A model generated the notes under the pieces. That model was not told where the DNA came from. It did no database searches and saw only the letters and a list, made by a program, of their open reading frames with translations. A program made the position numbers and the translations under genes. A stretch of DNA of 64,000 nucleotides, taken from assembly GCA_024364735.1 (NCBI GenBank), contig JAGFNQ010004737.1, positions 1-64,000 of the forward strand, read 5' to 3'. The first letter of the stretch is position 1. The number at the start of each line of letters is the position of its first letter. Source of the DNA: Boesenbergia rotunda (Eukaryota; Streptophyta; Magnoliopsida; Zingiberales; Zingiberaceae). Positions 22,815 to 32,835 of the stretch are shown here, piece by piece.

Positions 22815-24147
22815 TGTTGGATCGAGAGAATACGATAGAGGGGGGGGGTGAATATCGTTAAAAACTTTTCGGATTCGACGTTAAGAGAATACGCAGTGGA
22901 ATTGAAAACACATCACAAGAACTCAAGCGATTTCACTTGGTTCAGAGTCGCGTTCGGCTCCTACTCCAAGGCCCACGGTCGTTAACCGTTTACTGCGGGC
23001 AATTCTATATGTGCATAAATGTTTACAAAAAAATATTATAGTTGTAGTACAGTAAACTAAAAATTAAACTCTTCGTTACCAATGCCCGATGTGGATCATG
23101 CTTCGGAGCAGAGAGTCGTCGTCGGCGCTTAAGTCTCGAGATGGGAGGTTTCCGGAGCAGAGTGCTTAAGTCGAAGAGTGTAGCCTTGGGGGTCGAGCCC
23201 CTTATATAGTGCACCTGGGGGCGCCCTCCACGTGTCACTCGATCTGCAAACCTCACGGTCAGCATTTATCCCTCCAGGATCGGGCTCGAGGTTTGACGGG
23301 GACGCCCGGGAAGCAGGGGGCACCCGAATTGACTTGGGTGGCTGGCTTCTCGCTGACTTGAACTCTATCTGCTTCGTTGGTTTGGACCTAGGGCGGCCAA
23401 GGCATCCGGGGCGCCCGGGAGCACAGGGGCGCCCGGGAGCTTGGGGGCGCCCGGCCCAGTGAGCTTCTGAAGTGTTTTCTTGCTTAACTCTTGTTTGGCT
23501 TTGACCTTGGGCGCCCGGGACCTCCCGGGTGCCCGACCCAACTGCTGCCCCTCTCCTTTGAGGCGTTCAGAGCTGCAGAAACTTGTTCCTTTGGTCCTGC
23601 ATCCAAGGTTAGTACCAAACATGATAAAGCAAGTATGTTAGTGAATTTTACAGCCGTAGCTGTCTTGGTTCTGACTTTGGGTCTCCCAAATAGAACCCTA
23701 GGTTGAACCGACGCCTACTGTTCCCTCGACGGGGAACGCGTCCTCACCTAATGCTCTCAGGAGAATTTACCTGTTGCCAATCGGCTCCTCCGGTTGGACA
23801 TTTGCCCAGCAGTCCTTCGCCAGGTCTTCAGTACCATGTAGTCCTTCGCCTGGTGCCCAGCAATCCTTCGCCAGGTCTTCGGTTCCAAGAAGTCATTTGC
23901 CTGGTGCCTAGCAATCCTTCGTCAGGACTTTCGACTCCTAGCAACCCTTCGCTAGGTGCCCAGCAGTCCTTCGCCAGGTCTTAAGGTTTCGATGCCTAGC
24001 AGTCCTTTGCTAGGTGCCTAGCAGTCCTTCGCTAGGACTTCAATCTGCACACTCAAGTAACATGCTAGATAAGCATAACATCTTAACTTTTGAACCCTTT
24101 GCCATTATCAAAACCCAGGTTCGACTTGGGTGCTGTCTGCACCAACA
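22815..24147 (-). repeat. Element C 5' LTR (about 1.33 kb)
   Basis: The ends are TGTTGG and CCAACA. On the - strand it has a hairpin-unit array (about 23800-24040), GGCGCC-rich palindromes (23215-23540), CACGTGTC at 23229-23236, a TATA box (ACTATATAAG, 23201-23210) and the C-run then CTCTATCG signature. It lies directly against O at 24148. Confidence 0.87.
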
Positions 24148-24921
24148 ACGTAGTGGTGTTTCTTGTACATTACGTAGTTGACATTTTGTTAGTTGGCAAC
24201 AATGTCAAAGTGTTATCAGACGTAAGGGTCTGGCTGTCAAAACAGTTTGATATGAAGGACTTGGTAGAAGCAGGATACATCATTGGGATCAAGGTCATAA
24301 GGGATCGCCATAAAAAGATGTTGTGCTTATCCCAAGCTTCATATGTTGACACTGTCTTGTCTCGTTTTAGCATGGAAAACTCCAAGAAGGGTTTCCTACC
24401 CATCAGGCATGGAGCTCCTCTATCCGAGGAGATGTGTCCGAAAACATCAAAGGAGATGGAGGAAATGAAGGCAGTTCCTTATGCTTCGGCAGTAGGAATC
24501 CTCATTTATGCTATGTTGTGCACAAGACCAGATATCTGTTTTGTCGTGGGCATGGTTAGTAGATATCAGAGTAACCCTGGGCAGGGACATTGGACTGCGG
24601 TAAAACATATATTGAAATACCTAAGACGGACTAGAGATTATATGGTAGTTTACCGGGCAGACCAATTAGTCCCTGTGAGTTATACGGACTCAGATTTCCA
24701 GTCAGACAGGGACAAGTGTAAGTCTACCTCAAGGTTTATGTCTACTTTAGGAGGTGGAGCCATTGTTTGGCGAAGTGTCAAGCAGGAATGCATGGCAGAT
24801 TCCACCATGGAAGCTGAGTATGTGGTAGCCTCAGAGGCAGCCACGGAAGTTGTATTCCTCAGAAACTTCATCATGGACTTGGATGAGATTCATAGTTTGC
24901 CTAGATCTATCACAATCTTTT
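24148..24921 (+). pseudogene. Element O: Angela-like copia RT-RNase H fragment
   Basis: This is a + strand copia pol fragment with closest resemblance to element A. It begins just before the catalytic motif, which reads YVVD (HYVVDILLVGNN) rather than YVDD, so a catalytic Asp is lost. It continues through LSQASYVDTVLSRFSMENSKKG, VPYASAVG and LCTRPDICF into RNase H (YTDSDFQSD, STMEAEYVVASEAATEV) and is cut at the start of the next RNase H block by the TGTAACGCCC end of element G. The left end is cut by the C LTR, with ACGTA as the likely target. The upstream half of O must lie left of the window. Confidence 0.85.
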
Positions 24922-25439
24922 TGTAACGCCCGCTTTTTTTTTTCTTTCCATAAAGTGGCGTTACGTTAACATGAGTAGGGCAGGTGAACCTCATAATGCA
25001 GCGGAAAACCTTAAACTTACACCTACATGCACCTACTACCACTCTTAACATGATGACATGGGAACTTGACATATTAACTTCATACTTAGTATCATATCAT
25101 ATCATACTTAGCATCATGTCATACTTAGCATCATGTCATAGAGTCACATAAGTCACCATTCAAGCACATAAGTAGTAAAGGTAAAGTTCTAGCATAAGAC
25201 GAGTAAACATATTATTTTCTTAGCCAAGTCACTACCACACACATACATTCTTGCCCTGCTGCTGCTTCCTTACTGTCCCCTTGCGTGATCTGCGGTATAA
25301 GAAAATAAGACTATAAGCACACAGGCTTAGTAAGACTCTTTCCTACTCACTAAAATCATTCACTACTTTAATAATGAGCACATGAAACATTAACATACTT
25401 GGTGCTCTGCTTAGAACATAAGCATCTAGAATCACTTAG

Positions 25440-25985
25440 CATATAATTGACATGGCATGAACATAAACATAATAAACATTCTTAGCATGGCATGATACAT
25501 GGCATAAACATAAGCATAATAAACATTCTTAACATGACATGATACATGGCATAAACATAAACATAAGGAAACATTCTTAACATGCATGATACATGGCATA
25601 AACATAAACATAAAGAAACATTCTTAACATGCATGATACATGACATAAACATAAACATAAGGAAACATTCTTAACATGCATGATACATGGCATAAACATA
25701 AACATACAGAAACATTCTTAACATGCATGATACATGGCATAAACATAAACATAAGAAACATTCTTAACAAGCATGATACATGGCATAAACATAAACATAA
25801 AGAAACATTCTTAACATGCATGATACATGGCATAAACATAAACATAATAAAACATTCTTAGCATGGCATGACACATGGCATAAACATAAACATAATAACA
25901 TTCATAGCATGGCATGACACATGGCATAAACATAAATAAACATTCTTAACATGCATGATACATGGCATAAACATAAACATAAAGC
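25440..25985. repeat. LTR minisatellite, unit about 47 bp
   Basis: There are about 11 imperfect copies of a unit based on ACATGCATGATACATGGCAT plus a few ACATAA repeats and AAGAAACATTCTTA. Open frames here on both strands are products of the repeat. Confidence 0.9.
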
Positions 25986-28270
25986 ATGAACTAACCTGTA
26001 TGGCATAAACATAGGCATGCTTTCTATCATATCATATGGGCATCTTCTTAACATAACCATAAGCATAAATCGTTTACTATCATGCATATTTCTTGATATG
26101 AGACATAAGTATAAGACATTACTATCATGGCATAATGCATAACATGAATGAATGCATGAGTCTAATGCATATACATAAGGATGCTTAACTTTTAAAATCA
26201 TACTTTTAAATACTTAAACATAATCATAACATCATTGGGGGTCCCCGGCTTGTACCACATACATACATCATAAGCGCGCATCCCTAAGTAAATACGAGGT
26301 AGCGAGCCCCGACCTACTAGGGTAAGGACAGCATAGTCGGTAGTCCCAGAACCGGGGCGTTCTTAAGGTGCCCATCCCTGTTGCACAGCTTCGGTAGTGC
26401 CAGAACCGTGGACAGCATAGTCGGTAGTCCAGAACCGGGGCGTTCTTAAGGTGCCCATCCCTTGGACCCATACTTCGGTCCGGTACAAGCCCATTCATAA
26501 AGTAAAATACTTCATATGCTTCATCATTCATACATCATGGCATGCATCTTTATTCATAAAACATGGCATGCATCTTCATTCATAAACATGGCATGTGTAA
26601 CGACCCGGGCCGTTTACCGGCCCATTTACGGGCCCATTTACCGGCCCTCATGACCGTCGTACCATCGTACCATCGACCATCGACCGTGCCATCATTCGTA
26701 ACATGGCATGCATCTTTATTCATAAAACATAGCATGCACTTTCATTCATAAACATATCATGCATCTTCATCTATAAACATAACATGCATCTTCATTCATA
26801 CAACATGACCTACTTACATAAACATCATTCTTATTCCTAGTGCTTGCATGATCATGGCATATAAGGTAAGCATTGCATTATATTCATTGAACATGACATG
26901 TTTACATAGACAATTATCCTAATCCATAGAGTTTGCATGATCATGATATATAAGGTAAACATTGCATTTCATACATAAGCATGGTATTCATCCCAAGCAT
27001 ACATAAGTAGGACTTCCATAAACATACTACCTACCATTCAAGTGCATGGCATAGAACACAAGACATTCATAATTAAACCCTATTAAGCATGGCATCCAAT
27101 CATAAACATACAAACATGAAACATGGTGCTTAAGGTTAGGGTTATAGGTAACTTAATTTCTACCACATGCTTGAACCTTTATATATACTTCATAATAAAG
27201 CATAAACCATCATTCTTCAAACCCTAACTCCCCCAAACCCTATTTACCTTGCTTGGCCGAAACCTATAAGGAAGGGTTCCATCATTCAATTAACATGTAA
27301 GATAACATAAGGTAAAGAAACAACCATACATTACCTATAAGACCATGGGAAGCCATTAGGGCTCATGATTAGGGTTATCCCTAACCTTTAGCCCTCCTTC
27401 TTAGGGCTGGCCGAAACCCTACAAGGCCATGGGTGCATGGAAAAATTCCATAAAATCCCCAATCAAACATTAAACACCAACCATACCCTACCATAGGGGC
27501 TTTTAGGACCCTTGCTTGAGGGAAGCCCTAACTCTTTGCCCTAGACCCCTACTTGGCCGAAAGTTATAGGGTCACAAAGCCTTGTGAAAATTCACATAAC
27601 TCATCCTCAATCTCCCTTATAGCATGATAATACACAAAACACATACTTGAAGGTTTAGATCCAACCCTACCCATGGGTTCATGGTGTTGGCCGAAACCCT
27701 ATGAGATCCTAGGGTACCCCAAAATTTCTCTAAATCTCATTTTAACTTATATTCATCATGGAAAAACATTAGAAAGCATGAGTAATATTTTTAACATCAT
27801 TTTGGACCCAAAAACCCTAGTGGCCGAATGTTATAGGGTCACAAATCATGGTTTCTTCGATATCACTCCCAAAAACCACTTTATATCATGCTAAAAATCA
27901 TAAAGGAACTATTATACCACAGGTGACGGAGTCTTACATTGGTTGATCTTGATTATAAACCTTAGACTTGGGAGAAGGATGGAGATCTTGTTGCCTCTTG
28001 ACCACCCCTAGCCTTTGTATCCTTGTAAAAGCCTTGGATCTTGGAGATGAAGCCTTAGGTGAATTTTTTTCCAAGGGAGAATCCCTCTTGAGGTACTCGG
28101 CTAGAATGAGGGAGGAGGAGGAAGAAAAATGGAATTGATGGAAGGAAGAAAGAAACTCCCATTCCCCCTCTTTATAACACATTAAGGAGGGTAAGTGAAG
28201 AGTCATGGTTGGTGACTCTTCATTTTCCTAAGCCTTAACCATAATCCACTTCATTTCCTCATAGCACTCC

Positions 28271-28342
28271 CTTGCTAGGTGAATTGGTTAGAGCATGCAT
28301 GGTTGTACAAGAGGTCCAAGGTTCAATCCTTGGTGCATGCAC
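28271..28342 (+). other. tRNA-like sequence (A and B box) in G LTR, antisense to the element
   Basis: TAGGTGAATTGG resembles an A box (one mismatch to TRGCNNARYNGG), and about 44 bases on GGTTCAATCCT matches a B box (one mismatch). CCAAGG and CCTTGG form a T-arm-like stem. The remaining cloverleaf is not convincing, so this is not called a functional tRNA. Confidence 0.5.
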
Positions 28343-28641
28343 TAATTTTTTTTATTTTATTTTCCTAATATTTCGAAAATCCCTTAAAATTCCCCCATAA
28401 TTATGTTAATATTTCCCATTAAAATCCCTTTATATTTCTATAAATTTTTACCTAAAATTCACAATAATCATGGTACTAGAAAGCCCATATAAGGCCCATT
28501 AGTGCCTATTTCCCCAATTTAAATGGAAAAACATGGATTTCTAGGTTAAAATTCGTGTTAATGTTCCTAGGTCCCTCGGAAAATTATCTAGACATGCTCA
28601 ATATTTTAAAGACATATTAGGAAAATTTTCGGGTCGTTACA

Positions 28642-28680
28642 ATCCCCCATACCTCGTGAAAGTTCGTCCTCGAACTTAGA
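28642..28680 (-). promoter_or_regulatory. Element G polypurine tract and conserved upstream hairpin
   Basis: On the - strand TATGGGGGAT directly precedes the 3' LTR. The hairpin AAGTTCGAGGACGAACTT lies just upstream, overlapping the pol stop. The same pairing (AAGTTCG and CGAACTT) precedes the purine tract of H. Confidence 0.7.
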
Positions 28681-30062
28681 ATAGCTCCGGGTACTTGCGC
28701 CTCATCTCGTCCTCGCGTTCCCAGGTAGCTTCTTCGAACCGCTGACTTTGCCATAGAACCTTGACTAAGGGTACTTCCTTACTCCTTAGCTTCTTGACTT
28801 CCCGATCCAAGATCTGGATAGGTCTGCTTTCATAGCTTAGGTCCTCCTGCACTTGTACTGTCTGTGGCTCGATCACTTGGTCCATATTTGGGATACACTT
28901 TTTAAGCGTTGACACATGGAACACATTATGAATGGCCGACATCTCTGGTGGCAGCTCCAGCTCATATGCCACCTTACCAACTCTTCTCAGGATCAAATAC
29001 GACCCCACATAACGCGGACTTAGTTTTCCTTTCCTCCCAAATCTTGTCACCCCTTTCATAGGAGCCACTTTCAGGAACACCAAATCTCCAACATTGAATT
29101 CCAGTGGTCTACGCCGGACATCAGCATAACTCTTCTGCCGGCTCTGAGCAGCTTCTATCCGTTGTCGAATAGTCCGTATAGCTCGGGCGGTGCTGTCGAT
29201 GACATCCGTTGTGAGCCCCATTTCCTTCTTTTCACCACCCTCGTACCAACAGATCGGAGACCTACATCTCCTCCCGTACAACGCTTCATAAGGTGCCATT
29301 CCGATAGTAGCTTGGTAGCTATTGTTGTAAGCGAATTCCGCTAAGCATAGATATCGACACCAGCTCCCTTTGAAATCCAAGGCACAAGCTCGCAACATGT
29401 CTTCTAGTACTTGATTCACCCGTTCAGTTTGCCCATCAGTCTGAGGGTGAAAGGCAGTGCTAAATCGCAATTTAGTGCCAAGAGACTTCTGAACACACTC
29501 CCAGAAATGCGAAGTAAAGCGACCATCCCTATCTGAGATGATGGTCTTGGGAACTCCATGAAGTCTGATTATCTCCTTAACATACAATTGAGCCAGTTGC
29601 TCCATTGAATCAGTCATCTTGATTGCCAGGAAGTGAGCAGACTTCGTCAGCCTGTCCACAATTACCCAAATGGCATCATATCCATTCGTAGTCCTGGGAA
29701 GCCCTGAAATAAAATCCATAGAGATGTCTTCCCATTTCCACTCCGGGATTGCGAGTGGCTTCAGAACTCCTCCGGGTCGCTGGTGTTCTGCTTTTACTTG
29801 CTGGCAAGTCATGCAAGTACTAACATGCTGAGCCACATCCCTTTTCATACCGGACCACCAGAACTTCTCCTTCAGATCTTGATACATCTTGGTGGATCCT
29901 GGATGCATCGAATAAGGGGTTCCGTGAGCTTCTGCCAGTATTTCCTTCGAAGCTCCGGATCATTAGGAATACATAGACGATCCCTAAGGTAGAGTACCCC
30001 CCTTTGGCGATACGAAAACCATCACCCTTTCCTTCTAGGATCTCCTGTTTTATTTCCTTTTT
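28676..30062 (-). pseudogene. Element G integrase with C-terminal chromodomain-like region
   Basis: The open part (29908-28676) starts in the HHCC zinc finger (HPGSTKMYQDL, CMTCQQVKAEHQRPGG). The DDE core shows MDFISGLPRT, the second Asp in IISDRDGRFTSHFWE, and Glu in HPQTDGQTERVNQ. The GPY/F-like segment has VAPMKGVTRFGRKGKLSPRY and NVFHVSTLKKC, and the end has VKVLWQSQRFEEATWERED, which resembles a Tekay-type chromodomain tail. The link from RNase H (EILEGKGDGFRI to about 30062) is in a different frame, so a frameshift lies near 29950. Everything upstream of about 30062 in pol is deleted. Confidence 0.87.
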
Positions 30063-30400
30063 TTATTATAGGTAAACTTAACAATAATAGGTTTCCGAAA
30101 TATCAGTTCTCCACCTGAGTTACGGATTATATCAGTTGTATGGTCTTTATAAATAGGTGAGTCTTATTTACAGTATGCACACTCATATTATTATCATTTG
30201 CTTTATGTAATTTAATACCATTATGTTATAGGATTGGTCACTCATTGTTAATATCAGGTTCATGAACATAAGGTTGAATCACACTCATGACAAATTGTAT
30301 TATGACTAACTTAGACCTTATTGGTTCACAAAAACTAACCGAACTCAACGAAATAGATGGGCTGCCATCATGCCCATAATAAAGAACATCATGGCAGTAG
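30063..30400. other. Unrecognised AT-rich stretch inside element G
   Basis: This 0.34 kb lies between the truncated pol and the first ORF. It is AT-rich, has no useful reading frame and no similarity to other parts of the window that I could see. It is either filler at the deletion or remnant leader. Confidence 0.4.
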
Positions 30401-31042
30401 CTACACTCCCTCGTTCATCTCCCCTTGGCCTGCCTCAGGATCTTCTACCGTCTCCATCGGATCCTCTTCCTCTATCTCGGGGACCTCCTCAGCCATTTCG
30501 GGGTCTTCCTCAAACATCCCGGGGTCTTCCTCAAACATCTCAAGCATCTCGGGATCTTCCTCGCTCATCGGGTCGTCCTCAAACATCTCGAGCATCTCGG
30601 GGTCCTCCTCATACATCCCGGGATCCTCCTCATGCATCTCGGGGTCCTCCTCGTACATCTCAGGATCCTCCTCATACATCTCAGGGTCCTCCTCGTACAT
30701 CTCGGGGTCCTCCTCATACATCTCGGGATCTTCCTCCGAGTCCCCCAGATCCTCCGGAAACACGTGATGAAGAAGTTGCCTACATAATTCCGCATATGAG
30801 ATACGGCATCCATGCTGCCCCCAGATCTGATGAGCAACCTCCCTCGCCCGATTGGGCAATGAACGAAGCAGAGCTCCGATCCTATGATCATCCATGACTG
30901 GAAACCCTTCCTGCTCAAGTTTCCAGAACAGCCGATCCAAGAACCCCATGTTGCCTTGAATTCCAAGGGTCGGACTGTACTCAACTTCCTCTATTCGCTT
31001 CATCAGCTCGCGGCACCTCTCAGTGTAGTTCTCATGTAACAT
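30401..31042 (-). CDS. First ORF of element G, acidic-tailed, presumed Gag-like
   Basis: This 213-codon open frame starts at ATG 31042, directly after a predicted 3' splice site (CAG, 31043-31045). The first ~110 residues are charged and helical-looking (ERCRELMKRIEEVE, GFLDRLFWKLEQEGFP, LLRSLPNRAREVAHQIWG). The rest is a tandem acidic repeat, EEDPEMY repeated about ten times, ending EIEEEDPMETVEDPEAG. The homologous frame in H (43132-43745) has the same N-terminal part and an acidic EEDPEP repeat. No zinc knuckle is present and I do not recognise a named domain. Its position fits the N-terminal part of Gag or an extra protein; which one is unknown. The frame is open and could be translated. 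Confidence 0.6.
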   Translation of the reverse strand: MLHENYTERCRELMKRIEEVEYSPTLGIQGNMGFLDRLFWKLEQEGFPVMDDHRIGALLRSLPNRAREVAHQIWGQHGCRISYAELCRQLLHHVFPEDLGDSEEDPEMYEEDPEMYEEDPEMYEEDPEMYEEDPEMHEEDPGMYEEDPEMLEMFEDDPMSEEDPEMLEMFEEDPGMFEEDPEMAEEVPEIEEEDPMETVEDPEAGQGEMNEGV

Positions 31043-31367
31043 CTGGAATTGGAAAAAAAATGACATAGTTAGTACTAAACCGACCAAGCCAGTACAAAAC
31101 CATTTTTCTTTTTTTTTTCAATTCGCAAATATATACAGAGAAAAACACACGCAACTCGGTTTCTTCTACCTTAGTGATTACAATATATAACCACTTTTCC
31201 TACCCTTAAATTCTAAATATTTGATTCATAAAAGAAGGTAAAATATCATTCATTATTACATATCCTAAAGTACTTTTCATCATAAACATCGTTCATACTT
31301 GCATATCCTAAAACCATAAAACATCCTGAAATGCTTACTACTATAAGATATGCGAAGAGGTACTTAC
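31043..31367 (-). other. Predicted 5'-leader intron of element G
   Basis: On the - strand a strong donor GTAAGTA (31361-31367) follows CTTCCAA. About 325 bases later come TACTAAC, a T-rich run and CCAG directly before the first-ORF ATG. The same arrangement is in H (42745-43131). No transcript evidence is available here. Confidence 0.6.
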
Positions 31368-31417
31368 TTGGAAGCTGCAGGAATAGGGCTTGATGTGTGT
31401 GTAGTGAGATGGTTACT

Positions 31418-31430
31418 GCTCTGATACCAA
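31418..31430 (-). promoter_or_regulatory. Element G primer binding site
   Basis: TTGGTATCAGAGC on the - strand, two bases inside the 5' LTR, is a perfect form of the initiator-Met tRNA complement usual in plant LTR elements. Confidence 0.88.
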
Positions 31431-31934
31431 CCTGTAACGCCCGCTTTTTTTTTCTTTCCATAAAGCGGCGTTACGTTAACATGAGTAGGGCAGGTGAACC
31501 TCATAATGCAGCGGAAAAACCTTAAACTTATACCTACATGCACCTACTACCACTCTTAACATGATGACATGGGAACTTGGCATATTAACTTCATACTTAG
31601 TATCATATCATATCATACTTAGCATCATGTCATACTTAGCATCTTGTCATAGAGTCACATAAGTCACCATTCAAGCACATAAGTAGTAAAGGTAAAGTTC
31701 TAGCATAAGATGAGCAAACATATTGTTTTCTTGGCCAAGTCACTACCACACACATACATTCTTGCCCCCTGCTGCTTCCTTACTATCCCCTTGCGTGATC
31801 TGCGGTATAAGGAAATAAGACTATAAGCACACAGGCTTAGTAAGACTCTTTCCTACTCACTAAAACCATTCATTACTTAATAACGAGCACATGAAACATT
31901 AACATACTTGGTGCTCTGCTTAGAACATAAGCAT

Positions 31935-32835
31935 CTAGAATCACTTAGCATATAATTGACATGGCATGAACATAAACATAATAAACATTCTTAGCATGTC
32001 ATGATACATGGCATAAACATAAGCATAATAAACATTCTTAACATGACATGATACATGACATAAACATAAACATAAGGAAACATTCTTAACATGCATGATA
32101 CATCGCATAAACATAAACATAAAGAAACATTCTTAACATGCATGATACATGGCATAAACATAAACATAATAACGTTCTTAGCATGGCATGATACATGGCA
32201 TAAACATAAACATAAGGAAACATTCTTAACATGCATGATACATGGCATAAACATAATCATAAAGAAACATTCTTAACATGCATGATACATGGCGTAAACA
32301 TAAACATAATAACATTCTTAGCATGGCATGATACATGGCATAAACATAAACATAAGGAAACATTCTTAACATGCATGATACATGACATAAACATAAACAT
32401 AAAGAATCATTCTTAACATGCATGATACATGGCGTAAACATAAACATAATAACATTCTTAGCATGACATGATACATGACATAAACATAAACATAAAGAAA
32501 CATTCTTAACATGCATGATACATGGCATAAATATAAACATAAAGAAACATTCTTAACATGCATGATACATGACGTAAACATAAACATAATAACATTCTTA
32601 GCATGACATGATACATGGTATAAACATAAACATAAGGAAACATTCTTAACATGCATGATACATGACATAAACATAAACATAAACATAAAGAAACATTCTT
32701 AACATGCATGATACATGGTGTAAACATAAACATAATAACATTCTTAGCATGGCATGATACATGGCATAAACATAACCATAAAGAAACATTCTTAACATGC
32801 ATGATACATGACATAAACATAAACATAAAGCATGA
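31935..32835. repeat. Expanded LTR minisatellite with about 140-bp higher-order period
   Basis: This is the same 47-bp unit as at 25440-25985, but organised in triplets. One unit of each three carries AATAACATTCTTAGCATG and the others AAGAAACATTCTTAACATG, giving a period of about 140 bases. Confidence 0.85.

Larger units (their letters stand above)
9207..24147 (-). mobile_element. Element C: Sirevirus-like copia element split by E, with B in its 3' region
   Basis: On the - strand it runs 5' LTR (24147-22815), primer site, gag, spacer, protease-integrase, RT, then element E (11068-18159), RT end, RNase H and 3' untranslated region to 9207, where B inserted. RT coding meets on both sides of E across a shared ATTAG, which proves that the two halves are one element. 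Its 3' LTR must lie left of the window. On its right it interrupts a + strand copia RT (element O) at 24148. Confidence 0.88.
24922..28641 (-). repeat. Element G 3' LTR (about 3.7 kb)
   Basis: It is bounded by TGTAACGCCC on the left and GGTCGTTACA on the right. It contains a minisatellite (25440-25985), a GC-rich block starting TGTAACGACCCGG (26596-26695), TTTCGGCCA motifs, a TATA box (TTATAA, 28171-28176), a tRNA-like segment and predicted splice signals (GTAAG at 27937 and CAG at 25290, both on the - strand). Confidence 0.87.

Noticed and set aside
25624..26201. Open frames with repeated MFMPCIMHVKNVSLCLC-type peptides (also 31991-33107 and 62616-62900)
   Set aside because: They are translations of the LTR minisatellite, which stays open because the unit lacks stops in some frames; no domain and no start context.
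26268..26531. Frame containing repeated GHLKNAP and MGTLRTPRF peptides (also 33104-33400 and 63074-63265)
   Set aside because: It comes from a short duplicated LTR segment (CGTTCTTAAGGTGCCCATCC) present in G and N.
27934..28206. A 90-codon frame on the - strand, repeated at 34829-35101
   Set aside because: It lies in the two LTRs of G across the TATA region, so conservation simply reflects LTR identity; no known domain.
28271..28342. True tRNA gene
   Set aside because: A and B boxes fit but acceptor and anticodon stems do not form convincingly, and the same segment recurs in LTRs.
30357..30897. Ser-rich and Pro-rich + strand frames opposite the acidic repeat ORF (also 43377-43790 on the - strand)
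   Set aside because: Mirror translations of the EEDPE repeat; the other strand has the start, splice context and homologue.
31935..32835. Possible CRISPR-like array of regular repeats
   Set aside because: Units are contiguous tandem copies without unique spacers, inside a plant LTR.
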